From the NCBI GenBank assembly GCA_040380855.1, contig JBEIIG010000001.1, forward strand, positions 1 through 64,000: a DNA stretch of 64,000 nt, written 5' to 3'. The notes beneath the pieces are model-generated. The model was not told the DNA's origin, searched no databases, and saw only the letters and a list, made by a program, of their open reading frames with translations. How positions within the stretch are numbered: position 1 is the stretch's first letter; every line of letters begins with the position of its first letter. Source of the DNA: VFMC01 sp040380855. Its GTDB lineage: Bacteria; Actinomycetota; Acidimicrobiia; Acidimicrobiales; Ilumatobacteraceae. This document shows, piece after piece, positions 25,936-35,306 of the stretch. Both the position numbers and the translations under genes were made by a program.

Positions 25936-28284
25936 TCAGGCCGCCAGTGCCGCCATCAGTGCGGCACGGATTTCGTCGAAGTCGCCCTCCGGCACCCTGC
26001 CGGTGGGCGACTTCCGCGTGGTGACGTAGAACGCGTCGACCACCTCGTGGCCCAGTGTGGCCACCACCGCCGAGCGCACGTCGAGGTCGAGGCCGGTGAG
26101 CGCGTGCGACAGGCGGTACAGCACGGCCGGCGCGTCGGCGGTGCGCACCTCCACGACGGTGGTGGTGGCCGACGCGTCATTGCTGAGCAGTACCTCGAGA
26201 CGTGGTGATGCCGCGGCGAGCGGTCGCCGACGACGAGGGCTGCGCAGCCGACTGTCGAGTCGGCTGTCGATGTCGATCTCGCCGGCCGACGCGGCGCGCA
26301 GGTCGTGCTCGATGCGCTGCCAGTTCGGCAACGCACCGTCGATCTTCGCCACGCGGAACTCGTCGACCGCCACACCGTCGGCACCTGTGGCTGCCGATGC
26401 GCTCAACACGTCGAGGCCGTGCAGGGCCAGCACACCGGCGATCTGGGCGAACAGCCCGGTACGGTCGCGGCTGGCGATGCGCAACAGGTCGACGTCGCCC
26501 TGGTCGACGTGTTCGATGTGCATCGCCCCGTCGGCCTCGACCAGCCGAGCGAGATGAGCGAAGCGCGCTGCGTCGGGGGCGGGTGGTGCCACCTGGCCAC
26601 CGTGCAGCACGGCGCGGGTGACGAGCACCAGCTCTTCGATCAACGCCTGCTTCCAGCTCGACCAGGCCGCCGGTCCGGTGGCCCGGCTGTCGGCCTCGGT
26701 GAGCGCGGCCAGCAGATCGAGTGTCTCTTTGTCGCCCACGGCCTCGGCTGCCAGCGCAGCGGTGCGCGGATCGCTGAGGTCGCGGCGAGTGGCGGTCTCG
26801 GCCAGCAGCAGATGGTGCTCGACGAGCGAACGCACCGTGCGGGTGTCGTCGTCGGGCAGGCCCATACGCGCCGCCACGGTGTCGACGAGTTCCATACCCA
26901 CCTCGGTGTGGTCGCCCGGGTAGCCCTTGCCCAGATCGTGCATCAGCGCGCCCAGCAGCAGCAGGTCGGGGCGGCTCACCGCACGCACATGCTCGGTGGC
27001 GTTGGCCACGGTCTGCAGCAGGTGCCGGTCGACGGTGTAGGTGTGGAACGCGTTGCGCTGGGGCAGGCTGCGCACCGCACGCCACTCGGGCAGGTAGCGA
27101 CTGAACAGGCCGTAGCGCTCGAGTGCTTCCACCGTGTGCACCAGCGGCTGACCGGCACCCAGCAGGCTGACGAACGCGCGCAACGTGCGTTCGGTCCACG
27201 GCTCACCCGGCGGCACCCCGCGGCTGGCCAGCAGGCGCAGGGCGCGCCCGCCGAGCGGATACCCCGCATGCGCTGCAGCGGCCGCGTAGCGGAACACGAA
27301 CGACGGCTCGTCGACCTCGGCGTCGGCAGCCACATGGGCTTCGTCGTCGATCACCACCACGCCCGGCGCCAAGGTGGCCATCACGTGCGTGCGGCTGGCC
27401 GCCCGACCGCCCGATCGGATGAGGCGTTCGACGCGGCGCCAGAACCGTTCGGTGGCCCACTCGATGGCGTGTGCCGCGCCGGCCAGATTGAGCATCAGGG
27501 CATCGGCGTCGGCGAACCCCATCGCTTCGGCCACGCGATCCTGATCCTGCAGCAGCAGCACGTTGCCGGCGCGGCCCGTGGCACGGTGCAGTTCGCACCG
27601 CGCCGCCAGCAGCAGTTCGGCTGGTCCGGCCAGATCGTCGAAGGGGTCTTCCAGTGCGGCCGTCACCTCGGCGCGGTCGACCCGCAGCGCCCAGCGGATC
27701 ATGTCGTGGTCGCGCAACCCACCGCGGCCGTCTTTCAGATCGGGTTCGAGCAGACTGGCGACATCGCCGAAGCGGGTCCAGCGCTGCTGGCCCGATACGA
27801 GCAGTCGTTGCAGCCAGACGAACGGCCGCTTGCGCCACTGCTCGAGCGCTGCCCGCTGCACCTCGGCGGCCAGCTCGGCATCGCCCGCCAGGCAGCGCAC
27901 CGACAGGATCGACGTAGCCGTGTCGAGGTCGTCGCTCGCCAACTGCAACAGCGACTTGGGTGAGTGCGCAGCCTGGCCGAGCTTCACGCCGGCATCCCAC
28001 ATCGGGTACCACAGCCGTTCGGCCACCTCGCGCACCGTGCTGTCGGCAGCCTTGTGCGGATGCAACAACACGACGTCGATGTCGCTGCCCGGTGTGAGCG
28101 TGCCACGCGCGTAGCCGCCGGTGGCGAGCAGTGCCCAGCCGGCGGGCAGGTCGGCCGCCAGGCTCTCGAACCACGAGTCGGCCTGCTGCGACAGGCGACG
28201 CGCGAGCCCGCGCCCGGCCAGATCGGGGTCGCCGATCAGCTGGGCACGGACTCGCTTGATGGTGGCAGCGTCGACTGGCCTCAC
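25936..28284 (-). CDS. glnD: PII uridylyl/adenylyl-transferase and removing enzyme
   Basis: 782 residues with the full four-part layout. The nucleotidyltransferase domain is marked by TGGYARGTLTPGSDIDVVLL (metal-binding DxD), followed by the helical PII-linking part. The HD phosphohydrolase domain has HTYTVDRHLLQ and LMHDLGKGYPGDHTEVG. Two ACT domains are near the C-terminus (LLRIASRDRTGLFAQIAGVL and VVEVRTADAPAVLYRLSHAL) and sense glutamine. The GTG at 28284, 7 nt after the stop of the second PII gene, gives the usual start; the frame runs on upstream only across that gene. In actinobacteria this enzyme adenylylates PII. amtB2-glnK2-glnD is one operon on the minus strand. Confidence 0.93.
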   Translation of the reverse strand: MRPVDAATIKRVRAQLIGDPDLAGRGLARRLSQQADSWFESLAADLPAGWALLATGGYARGTLTPGSDIDVVLLHPHKAADSTVREVAERLWYPMWDAGVKLGQAAHSPKSLLQLASDDLDTATSILSVRCLAGDAELAAEVQRAALEQWRKRPFVWLQRLLVSGQQRWTRFGDVASLLEPDLKDGRGGLRDHDMIRWALRVDRAEVTAALEDPFDDLAGPAELLLAARCELHRATGRAGNVLLLQDQDRVAEAMGFADADALMLNLAGAAHAIEWATERFWRRVERLIRSGGRAASRTHVMATLAPGVVVIDDEAHVAADAEVDEPSFVFRYAAAAAHAGYPLGGRALRLLASRGVPPGEPWTERTLRAFVSLLGAGQPLVHTVEALERYGLFSRYLPEWRAVRSLPQRNAFHTYTVDRHLLQTVANATEHVRAVSRPDLLLLGALMHDLGKGYPGDHTEVGMELVDTVAARMGLPDDDTRTVRSLVEHHLLLAETATRRDLSDPRTAALAAEAVGDKETLDLLAALTEADSRATGPAAWSSWKQALIEELVLVTRAVLHGGQVAPPAPDAARFAHLARLVEADGAMHIEHVDQGDVDLLRIASRDRTGLFAQIAGVLALHGLDVLSASAATGADGVAVDEFRVAKIDGALPNWQRIEHDLRAASAGEIDIDSRLDSRLRSPRRRRPLAAASPRLEVLLSNDASATTTVVEVRTADAPAVLYRLSHALTGLDLDVRSAVVATLGHEVVDAFYVTTRKSPTGRVPEGDFDEIRAALMAALAA

Positions 28285-28291
28285 GGGTGGG

Positions 28292-28630
28292 TCAGATCGC
28301 CTCGCTGCCCGACTCGCCGGTGCGGATGCGCACCAGTGACTCGACCGTGGTGACCCAGATCTTGCCGTCGCCGATCTTGCCGGTGCGGGCCGCCTCGGCC
28401 AGCGTCTCGGTGACGCTGTCGACGGCTCCGTCGTCGACGACGATCTCGAGGCGCACCTTCGGCACGAAGTCGATCTGGTACTCGGTGCCGCGGTAGGTCT
28501 CGGTGTGGCCACCCTGGCGGCCGAAGCCACGCACCTCGCTGACGGTCATACCCTCGACGCCTGCACCGCGCAGTGCGGTCTTCACGTCGTCGAGCTTGAA
28601 GGGCTTGATGATCGCTGTGATGAGTTTCAT
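28292..28630 (-). CDS. glnB: PII nitrogen regulatory protein, copy 2
   Basis: 112 residues, same length and T-loop (GGHTETYRGTEY, Tyr51) as copy 1, and again with an intact C-terminal KIGDGKIWVTTVESLVRIRTGE. It lies between the second amtB and glnD (22 nt and 7 nt spacers), the classic actinobacterial amtB-glnK-glnD arrangement, so this copy is probably the ancestral one and copy 1 the addition. The symbol could equally be glnK; the two cannot be told apart by sequence alone. Confidence 0.96.
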   Translation of the reverse strand: MKLITAIIKPFKLDDVKTALRGAGVEGMTVSEVRGFGRQGGHTETYRGTEYQIDFVPKVRLEIVVDDGAVDSVTETLAEAARTGKIGDGKIWVTTVESLVRIRTGESGSEAI

Positions 28631-28652
28631 GTCGGTTCTCCAGTTCCGCAGT

Positions 28653-29891
28653 TCAGTGCAGTCCGCCGCCGTGGTAGGCGGTCTCGGCGTGCAGGGCGAG
28701 GTCGAGTCCGGTGCGCTCGGCTTCGTCGTCGACGCGCACACCAATGGTCTTCTTCAACACGATCATGATGACCAGCGTGACCACGAGCGACCAGACGATG
28801 GCCGCTCCGTTGGCGAGGGCCTGCTCGAGCAACAGGCTCACGTCGCCACCATAGAAGATGCCCTCGGCGAACTTCAGCGACCCGTCGTCGGTGAGACCGA
28901 AGAACTCGGGGTTGGCGAAGAACCCGATGAGCAGCGAGCCCACCAGACCGCCCACGAAGTGGACGCCCACCACGTCGAGCGCGTCGTCGTAGCCGGCCTT
29001 GGTCTTCAGCTTCACGGCGTAGCAGCACACCACGCCGGCGATGAGGCCGATGAAGATCGGTGCCATGCCCGACACGTAACCGGCAGCAGGTGTGACGGCG
29101 ACGAGGCCGGCCACGATGCCTGATGCGGCACCGAGGTTGGTGGGGTGCCCGTCGCGGATCCACTCGACCAGCACCCAGGCCAGACCCGCGGCCGCAGCGG
29201 CGAGGAACGTGTTCATGAACGCCTGCACGGCCTGACCGTTGGCAGCCAGCGCCGACCCGGCGTTGAAACCGAACCAGCCGAACCAGAGGATGCCGGTGCC
29301 GATCATCACGAGCGGCATGCTGTGCGGCGGGTGGCCCTCGTGCGGCCAGCCCTTGCGCTTGCCGAGCACCAGCACGGCGGCCAGCGCTGCGATACCGGCG
29401 TTCACGTGGATGGCCGTGCCGCCAGCGAAGTCGATCGAGCCACGCTCGGCCAGCCAGCCGCCGTAGATCCACTTGAACACGGGCACGTACACGAGCAGCG
29501 ACCACACCGGCACGAAGATCGCCCAGGCCGAGAACTTCATCCGGTCGGCAACGGCACCCGAGATGAGCGCCGGCGTGATGGCCGCGAACATGCCGAGGAA
29601 CGCCACCGTGGCGAGGGTCATCCCACCGTCGTCGCCGCTGATCGCCAGGTCCTTCAGGAAGGCCGCATCGAAGTTGCCGATCCACCCGTTGTCGAACGGC
29701 ACCTGGGCCAGCGAGTAGCCGACGATCACCCAGACGAGGGGTACCACCAGCAGGCAGTAGAAGTTCATCATCAGCATGTTGAGCACATTGCGTGTGCGGT
29801 CCATGCCGCCGTAGAAGAACGCGAGTCCGGGGGTCATGAACAGCACGAGTGCTGCCGACACCAGGACCCACGCCACATTGCCGCTGTCCAT
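28653..29891 (-). CDS. amt: Ammonium transporter, copy 2
   Basis: 412 residues, shorter than copy 1 and without the N-terminal signal-like extension: it begins directly with the first membrane helix (VAWVLVSAALVLFMTPGLAFFYGG). Typical Amt pore segments are present (GSIDFAGGTAIHVNAGIAAL, LWFGWFGFNAGSAL, DALDVVGVHFVGGLVGSL). AAGGAG lies 6 nt before the ATG. It is the first gene of amt-glnB-glnD. A weaker GlnR-like site lies about 80-95 nt upstream. Confidence 0.95.
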   Translation of the reverse strand: MDSGNVAWVLVSAALVLFMTPGLAFFYGGMDRTRNVLNMLMMNFYCLLVVPLVWVIVGYSLAQVPFDNGWIGNFDAAFLKDLAISGDDGGMTLATVAFLGMFAAITPALISGAVADRMKFSAWAIFVPVWSLLVYVPVFKWIYGGWLAERGSIDFAGGTAIHVNAGIAALAAVLVLGKRKGWPHEGHPPHSMPLVMIGTGILWFGWFGFNAGSALAANGQAVQAFMNTFLAAAAAGLAWVLVEWIRDGHPTNLGAASGIVAGLVAVTPAAGYVSGMAPIFIGLIAGVVCCYAVKLKTKAGYDDALDVVGVHFVGGLVGSLLIGFFANPEFFGLTDDGSLKFAEGIFYGGDVSLLLEQALANGAAIVWSLVVTLVIMIVLKKTIGVRVDDEAERTGLDLALHAETAYHGGGLH

Positions 29892-29969
29892 AGGGGCTCC
29901 TTGTCGTGTGTTGTGGATGGTGGGTACGAGGTCGCTTCGGCGAAGCAGTGCAGACGTTTTCGAAACACT

Positions 29970-29985
29970 GTTTCCGACGTGTTTC
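29970..29985 (-). promoter_or_regulatory. Candidate GlnR-like half-sites upstream of amt copy 2
   Basis: On the minus strand two GAAAC half-sites are separated by exactly 6 nt (11-bp period), the spacing used by GlnR. The preceding a-site position reads GTCCC instead of GTnAC, so this is weaker than the site at amtB copy 1. The same stretch also contains a GAAAC-ACT-GTTTC inverted repeat at 29962-29974, which could serve a different regulator. Confidence 0.4.
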
Positions 29986-30061
29986 GCGGATGGGACCGGA
30001 CCGTGAACAGCAGCACCGCCGGACAAGAGCGCGCTGGGGCGCCACCACTAGAGTCCGCCCC

Positions 30062-31249
30062 ATGACGATCACCGAGCCCGCCGCACCTGCCACCACGCGC
30101 TGGACCGCGCAGTGGAAGGAGCTCTACGCCGAGGTCATCACCACCGGGCTGTGCACCGGCTGCGCCGGGTGCGTGGTCACGTGTCCGCACGATGTGATCG
30201 GCTACGAGCACGAAGAGGGCAAGTACAAGCCGTTCCACCTCGAAGAGGAACTCGGCCTCGACAACTGCCTGCACGGCGAGAAGGGCTGCACCACCTGCAC
30301 CCGTGCCTGCCCACGCTTCCGTGCGTGGGAACCCGCCGCCGACATGCACCTGTTCGGCCGGGTGCGCGAGCCCGACGAGATGGCCGGCGTGTGGCGGCAG
30401 TTGCTGCTCACCCGCGCCGCCGACACCGAAGAGCACGAGAAGGGCCAGGACGGCGGCTTCGTCTCGGCGATGCTCAACTGGCTGCTCGAGCACGACTACA
30501 TCGAGGCCGCGCTGGTGAGCGGTGTCGAGCCCGACGACGCGTGGAAGGCCAAGCCAGTGGTGGTCACCAACCGCGAAGAAGTGTTGGCCACGGCGGGCAG
30601 CCGATACACCTACTGCGCCAACCCGCTAGCGCTGCGCGAGGCCAAAGAGCGCGGCTTCAGCCGCCTCGCCCTGGTGGGCATGGGCTGCCAGACCTCGTCG
30701 CCGCCGGTCATGTGGGACCGCAAGGCCGGCAAGGTCTCCAAGCCGTTCCTGTTCAACATCGGCCTGCTGTGCTCGAAGACGTTCGACGACGCCATCTTCC
30801 CCGAGCTGTTCGAGGCCAAGTACGGCCTGAAGAAGCAGGACATGGTGAAGATGAACATCAAGGGCGTCTTCCAGATCTGGATGAAGGACGGCTCGTACCA
30901 CGAGATCGACCTGAAGGAATGCCACAAGTGGACCCGTGAGGGCTGCAAGAGCTGCCCCGACTTCGCCGCCGAGCACAGCGACATCGCCACCGGCGGTATC
31001 GGCAAGGACAACGACTGGACGCTCACCATCGTGCGCACCGAACTCGGTGAGGAAGTGATCAACCGCATGATCGCCGACGGCACCATCGTCGCCCGCCCCG
31101 CCCAGGAGGACGAGGTGGCGATGAAGTTGCTGCGCACACTCAGCATCGTCAGCCGCCGCCGCTGGCCCGAGTTCGCCGACAAGGCCCCCAGCGTGGGCGT
31201 GCCCCCGCCGAAGAAGAAGGCCGACGGCAGCGCCCCCGCCGCCCACTGA
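30062..31249 (+). CDS. FrhB-like F420 hydrogenase/dehydrogenase beta subunit family protein
   Basis: 395 residues. An N-terminal ferredoxin-like cluster motif, C31-C34-C37-C41 (GLCTGCAGCVVTCP), is followed by four more cysteines (C69, C76, C79, C83). The central FrhB/FdhB domain begins around GQDGGFVSAMLNWLLEH, has a Gly-rich cofactor region LVGMGCQTSS, and ends with CKSCPDFAAEHSDIATGGIGKDNDWT. Relatives are flavin and iron-sulfur proteins that pass electrons to or from coenzyme F420. Which reaction this one performs is unknown. No partner subunits lie next to it, so it either acts alone or with an unlinked partner. TAGAGT ends 7 nt before the ATG (leaderless pattern). The 170-nt gap upstream is shared with amt. 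Confidence 0.85.
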   Translation: MTITEPAAPATTRWTAQWKELYAEVITTGLCTGCAGCVVTCPHDVIGYEHEEGKYKPFHLEEELGLDNCLHGEKGCTTCTRACPRFRAWEPAADMHLFGRVREPDEMAGVWRQLLLTRAADTEEHEKGQDGGFVSAMLNWLLEHDYIEAALVSGVEPDDAWKAKPVVVTNREEVLATAGSRYTYCANPLALREAKERGFSRLALVGMGCQTSSPPVMWDRKAGKVSKPFLFNIGLLCSKTFDDAIFPELFEAKYGLKKQDMVKMNIKGVFQIWMKDGSYHEIDLKECHKWTREGCKSCPDFAAEHSDIATGGIGKDNDWTLTIVRTELGEEVINRMIADGTIVARPAQEDEVAMKLLRTLSIVSRRRWPEFADKAPSVGVPPPKKKADGSAPAAH

Positions 31250-31271
31250 GCGGCCCACCGGCCGACCGCGT

Positions 31272-33509
31272 TCAGCGGCGCATCAATGCCTGCGCGGCAG
31301 CGACGATGTCGTCCTCGCCCACCAGCACCAGGTTCGCCGCATCGCCGAGTGGCACGAAACTGTCGGCCGCTGCGATCCGCGACACCGCCCCCGAGTAGCC
31401 GCCTTCGGCGAGGCCGGCGAGGACAGCTTCGCCCACGCCGCCGCTGTGGCGGGTCTCGTCGACCACCAGCACCCGACCGATCGACCGGGCGTGGGCGAGA
31501 ACTGCGTCGATGGGCAGTGGGGCGAGCCAGCGCAGATCGAACACCCGGCACGACACCCCGGCATCGGCCAACCGCTGCGCCGCCCGCAGCGACAGGTACA
31601 ACCCGTTGGCCCAGGTGACGATCAGCACGTCGCTGCCCTCGCGGTGCACTCGGCCGGCGCCGATGGCGACGTGCCCGCTCGCCCAGGCATCGGGCGGGGC
31701 GTAGACAGCCGACCAGCCGTCGTCGCCGGGGGCGTGCAGTTCGCGGGTGTGGTAGAGCGCGATCGGCTCGAGGAACACGCTGACGGTGCCGTCGACATCG
31801 GCCGCTGCCACGCAGGTGCGCAACATCGCCGCGGCATCGGCCGGGTGCCCCGGACAGGCCACCACCAGTCCGGGGATGTCGCGCAGCACCGCAACGGCGT
31901 TGTCGTTGTGGAAGTGACCACCGAAGCCGCGCTGGTAGGCCAGGCCGGCGATGCGCACGACGAGCGGGTTGCGGTAGGCGCCCTGGGCGAAGAACGACAG
32001 GCTCGCTGCCTCGCCGCGCAACTGGTCCTCGGCGTTGTGCAGGTAGGCGAGGTATTGGATCTCGGGGATCGGCAACAGGCCCGACACCCCGGCGCCCAGC
32101 GCGAGGCCGAGGATCGACTGTTCGTCGAGCAGGCTGTCGAACACCCGCGCCGCGCCGGCCTTGCGCTGCAGCCCGCGGGTGACGCCGTACACGCCACCCT
32201 TGGCCCCCACGTCTTCGCCGAACACCAGCACCTCGGGTCGCGCGGCCAACAGGTCGCCCAGCGTGCGATTGATCGTCTCGGCCAAGGTGAGCGGGCCCTC
32301 GTGCTCGGGAAGGTTCGCCGCGAAGAACGCCTGCCGGGCAGCGGGTTCAGCAGCTCGGACGGCCGCTGCGGCCACCAGGTCGGGCCGCCGTGGCGACAGG
32401 GGTGCCATCACCTCCACCGCCGTCTGCAGCCGCCGCCCTCCCGTCATCGACGTCGCCAGGGCGCGCACCGCCGTGCGCTCGGCGAGGTACTCGTCGAGCA
32501 GTTCCTCGGGCCGTGCAGCACCGCAGTCGACGAGCAGCCGGGCCGTGCCCACGATGGGATCGCGCGCCAGGTCGGCACGTATGGCAGCGGGCGATCGATA
32601 GGCGCTCTCGACATCGGTGCCGGCATGGGCGAGGAAGCGCACCGTGCGCAGGTGCAGCACCGCAGGGCGGCGGGTGGCGCGAACCCAGTCGACGAGATCG
32701 CGGGCCGTGCTGTACACGGCCACCGGGTCGGCGCCGTCGGCCGCCGCGTAGCGCAACCCGGGCCGGTGCGCGAGGGTGGCCTCGACCCAACCGCTCGGCG
32801 TGGGAACGCTGATACCGAGGCCGTTGTCCTCGCACACGAACAGCAGCGGCACGGGCAGGCCGGCGTGCGCTGTGTAGCACGCCGTGTTGATGGCGCCCTG
32901 CGCCGTCGAGTGGTTCACGCTGGCGTCACCGAACGAGCACACGGCGATCGACCCGGGCGCCCAGCGGGTGTCGACCCCCAGACGCGCAGCTCGTTCGATC
33001 GCGAACGCCACGCCCACCGCCCGGGGCAGGTGCGACGCGATGGTGGAGGTCTGCGGGATGACGTCGAGCGCCGGGTGGCCGAACACCTTGTGCCGCCCAC
33101 CGGCGATCGGTTCGTCGGCGAGGCCCAGCAGGCCGGCCAACACGTCGCGCACACCGGGCAACGGCTCGTCGAGGGCCTGCTGGGCGCGGGCCAGGTAGAA
33201 GCCGCCCGAGCGGTAGTGCAGCAGCGCCGGGTCGGTGGGCCGCAGCACTGCGGCCACCATCGCGTTGCTCTCGTGGCCTGCCGAACCGATCGTGTAGAAC
33301 CCCTCGCCCTGAGCGCGCAGCCACCTCGCGGCATGGTCGAGGTGGCGGCTGCGAATCTGGGCGGTGAACACACTGCGGACGAGATCCACCGGCAACGATG
33401 CCGCTGCGGCCGCCGCAGCACGCTGAGGGCCCACAGCGAGACCAGCGATCGCCTCGAGCAGAGCCCGCTCGAGCGGGTCGAGATCGGTCGGGAACTCGGG
33501 CTGGCGCAC
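31272..33509 (-). CDS. Fused 2-oxoacid dehydrogenase E1 (alpha and beta in one chain)
   Basis: 745 residues. Residues to about 380 are the E1 alpha half (EGFYTIGSAGHESNAMVAA, thiamine-diphosphate motif GDASVNHSTAQGAINTA ... EDNGLGISVPT). The rest is the E1 beta half (TLAETINRTLGDLLAARPEVLVFGEDVG, FGGHFHNDNAVAVLRDIPGLVV, VLVVDETRHSGGVGEAVLAGL). In most bacteria these are two genes. The substrate may be pyruvate, branched-chain or another 2-oxoacid; sequence alone does not tell. No E2 or E3 gene is nearby. The GTG start follows TAACGT by 6 nt, a leaderless pattern. Convergent with the FrhB-like gene (22 nt apart). Confidence 0.9.
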   Translation of the reverse strand: MRQPEFPTDLDPLERALLEAIAGLAVGPQRAAAAAAASLPVDLVRSVFTAQIRSRHLDHAARWLRAQGEGFYTIGSAGHESNAMVAAVLRPTDPALLHYRSGGFYLARAQQALDEPLPGVRDVLAGLLGLADEPIAGGRHKVFGHPALDVIPQTSTIASHLPRAVGVAFAIERAARLGVDTRWAPGSIAVCSFGDASVNHSTAQGAINTACYTAHAGLPVPLLFVCEDNGLGISVPTPSGWVEATLAHRPGLRYAAADGADPVAVYSTARDLVDWVRATRRPAVLHLRTVRFLAHAGTDVESAYRSPAAIRADLARDPIVGTARLLVDCGAARPEELLDEYLAERTAVRALATSMTGGRRLQTAVEVMAPLSPRRPDLVAAAAVRAAEPAARQAFFAANLPEHEGPLTLAETINRTLGDLLAARPEVLVFGEDVGAKGGVYGVTRGLQRKAGAARVFDSLLDEQSILGLALGAGVSGLLPIPEIQYLAYLHNAEDQLRGEAASLSFFAQGAYRNPLVVRIAGLAYQRGFGGHFHNDNAVAVLRDIPGLVVACPGHPADAAAMLRTCVAAADVDGTVSVFLEPIALYHTRELHAPGDDGWSAVYAPPDAWASGHVAIGAGRVHREGSDVLIVTWANGLYLSLRAAQRLADAGVSCRVFDLRWLAPLPIDAVLAHARSIGRVLVVDETRHSGGVGEAVLAGLAEGGYSGAVSRIAAADSFVPLGDAANLVLVGEDDIVAAAQALMRR

Positions 33510-33586
33510 GGGGCGACGTTAACTCCGCGTTGATGTCGCGCACCGAGCCGGGCCATCGTGCACGATGGGTGTAGGAAGGCACGCAC

Positions 33587-34339
33587 ATGTCTCACTCCGG
33601 TTCGTCCCCAGCGCCTGGTTCAGCCGTTCCCGATCAGTTCGGACACCTCGCCAACGTGCTGCGCGGCCTCACGTCGGCGCTCGTGCCGGCGCAGATCGTC
33701 GAGGTGGTCGCCGAACGGGGCCTCGGCGCGCTGGGGGCAACAGGCGCAGCGCTGGCGATCAGCAGTGTCGACGGCACGCTCGCGGTTCACGTCGCCGGAA
33801 GTGGTCCACGCGACGAACTCACGTCGATCTGGCTGTTCGACCCCGATCGCGACGGGCCGCTCGCGACGTCGGCGACCGAACCGAGCACCCTCTGGTTCGC
33901 CTCGCCCATCGAGGCACGCCGAACCTTTCCGGGCCTGCCGACCGCCATCCGCGGTTCGGGGGTGGTGCTGGCGCTCGTCGCCGACGGCGAGGTGATCGGC
34001 GCGCTGGGCGTGTACTTCGCCGAACCCCGCGCGCTCTCGGCCGACGAGCGCGACTATCTGGAGGGGCTTGCCAACGCTGCTGCCGTGGCGCTGCTCGGTT
34101 GTCTGTCGATGATCGGCGCACCGTCGCGGCGCACGGGGGCCGGTGAAACCGCGTCGATCTCGTTCGTCCGTCGGGTGCTCACCCGCCAGTTCGGCGTCTC
34201 GCGAAGCCTGGCAGCGGTGATCGACCGCCATCGCCTGAGCGGCGACCTGCGGCAAGACGTGGTCTCGGTGATCGACGACCTCGACGACTTCGGCCGCTCG
34301 CTGCGCAAGCGCATCGACGAGGGCGGCCGGACCGAGTAG
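33587..34339 (+). CDS. GAF-domain protein
   Basis: 250 residues. Residues about 20-165 form a GAF sensory domain (VVAERGLGALGATGAALAI, VVLALVADGEVIGALGVYF, ERDYLEGLANAAAVALL). The remaining ~85 residues are charged and helical (SFVRRVLTRQFGVSRSLAAVID ... DLDDFGRSLRKRIDEGG) with no recognised output domain; no kinase, phosphatase or DNA-binding motif is seen. AGGAAGG lies a few bases before the ATG. The ligand and target are unknown. It is divergent from the E1 gene. Confidence 0.75.
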   Translation: MSHSGSSPAPGSAVPDQFGHLANVLRGLTSALVPAQIVEVVAERGLGALGATGAALAISSVDGTLAVHVAGSGPRDELTSIWLFDPDRDGPLATSATEPSTLWFASPIEARRTFPGLPTAIRGSGVVLALVADGEVIGALGVYFAEPRALSADERDYLEGLANAAAVALLGCLSMIGAPSRRTGAGETASISFVRRVLTRQFGVSRSLAAVIDRHRLSGDLRQDVVSVIDDLDDFGRSLRKRIDEGGRTE

Positions 34340-34374
34340 TCGGCCGGGCCCAGATCGCCTGACACACTGTCTCG

Positions 34375-35288
34375 ATGCCGCTGCATCCCCAGGCCCAGTC
34401 ACTGCTCGCGCTGCTCGCCTCGTACGGCGACCCACCGATCCACGAGAGCACCCCGGCCGACGCCCGCGCCCTGCGCAAGAGCCGCCAACGCGAGGCCACC
34501 GAGACGGTGCACGAACGCCGCGACGTCGACGCCGGTGGAGTGCCTGCGCGTCTGTACCGTCCGAGCGACACCGACGATCTGGGCCTGCTCGTGTACCTGC
34601 ACGGCGGGGGCTGGGTGATCGGCGATCTCGACTCGCACGACAACGTGTGTGTCGGGCGCTGGCCAACGGCAGCGGCCACGCGGTGCTGAGCCTCGACTAC
34701 CGCCTGGCCCCCGAGCACCCCTTCCCCGCCGCGCTCGAAGACGCTGTCACCGCCACCCGCTGGGCGCACGCCAATGCTGCCGCGCTGGGCTGTCGCGCCG
34801 ATCGGTTGGCCATCGGTGGCGACTCGGCCGGCGGCAACCTGGCCGCAGTGGTGGCCCAGTTGGCGCCGGTGCCGCTGGTGTACCAGTTGCTCGTCTATCC
34901 GGTCACCGACTGCACGCGAGCCCACCCCAGTTACGCCGAGAACGCCGATGGGCCGTTCCTCACCCGCGAGGGCATGGGTTGGTTCATCGACCACTACCTG
35001 TCGGGTGGCCAGGGCAGACCCGACGACCCGCGGGTGTCGCCGCTGTTCGCGAGCGACACGGCGGTTGCTGCCACGCCGCCGGCGCTGGTGATCACCGCCG
35101 AGTTCGACCCGTTGCGCGACGAAGGCGACGCCTATGCCGCCCGCCTCGCCGCCCTCGGGGTACCCGCCAGCCATGTGCGGATGAGCGGCATGTTCCACGG
35201 CTTCTTCTCGTTGGCCGACTTCCTCGACGACGGCCGCATCGCCCACGCCGCTGCTGCTGCCGCGTTGAAGGCTGCATTCACCCGCTGA
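34375..35288 (+). pseudogene. HSL-family alpha/beta hydrolase (esterase) with a 2-nt insertion
   Basis: Two overlapping frames make one esterase of about 303 residues. The first runs from MPLHPQAQSLLALLASYG to the oxyanion motif LVYLHGGGWVIGDLDSHDNV. The second continues with CRALANGSGHAVLSLDYRLAPEHPFP, the nucleophile elbow GGDSAGGNLAAV, and the Asp/His region (EFDPLRDEGDAYA, MFHGFFSL). The break is in (GT)4 at 34645-34652, where (GT)3 would restore HDNVCRALANG. Either a recent slippage mutation, a phase-variable dinucleotide run, or a sequencing error. The rest of the catalytic triad is intact. Confidence 0.85.
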
Positions 35289-35306
35289 CCACCAGCGGGG
35301 CGGTGG

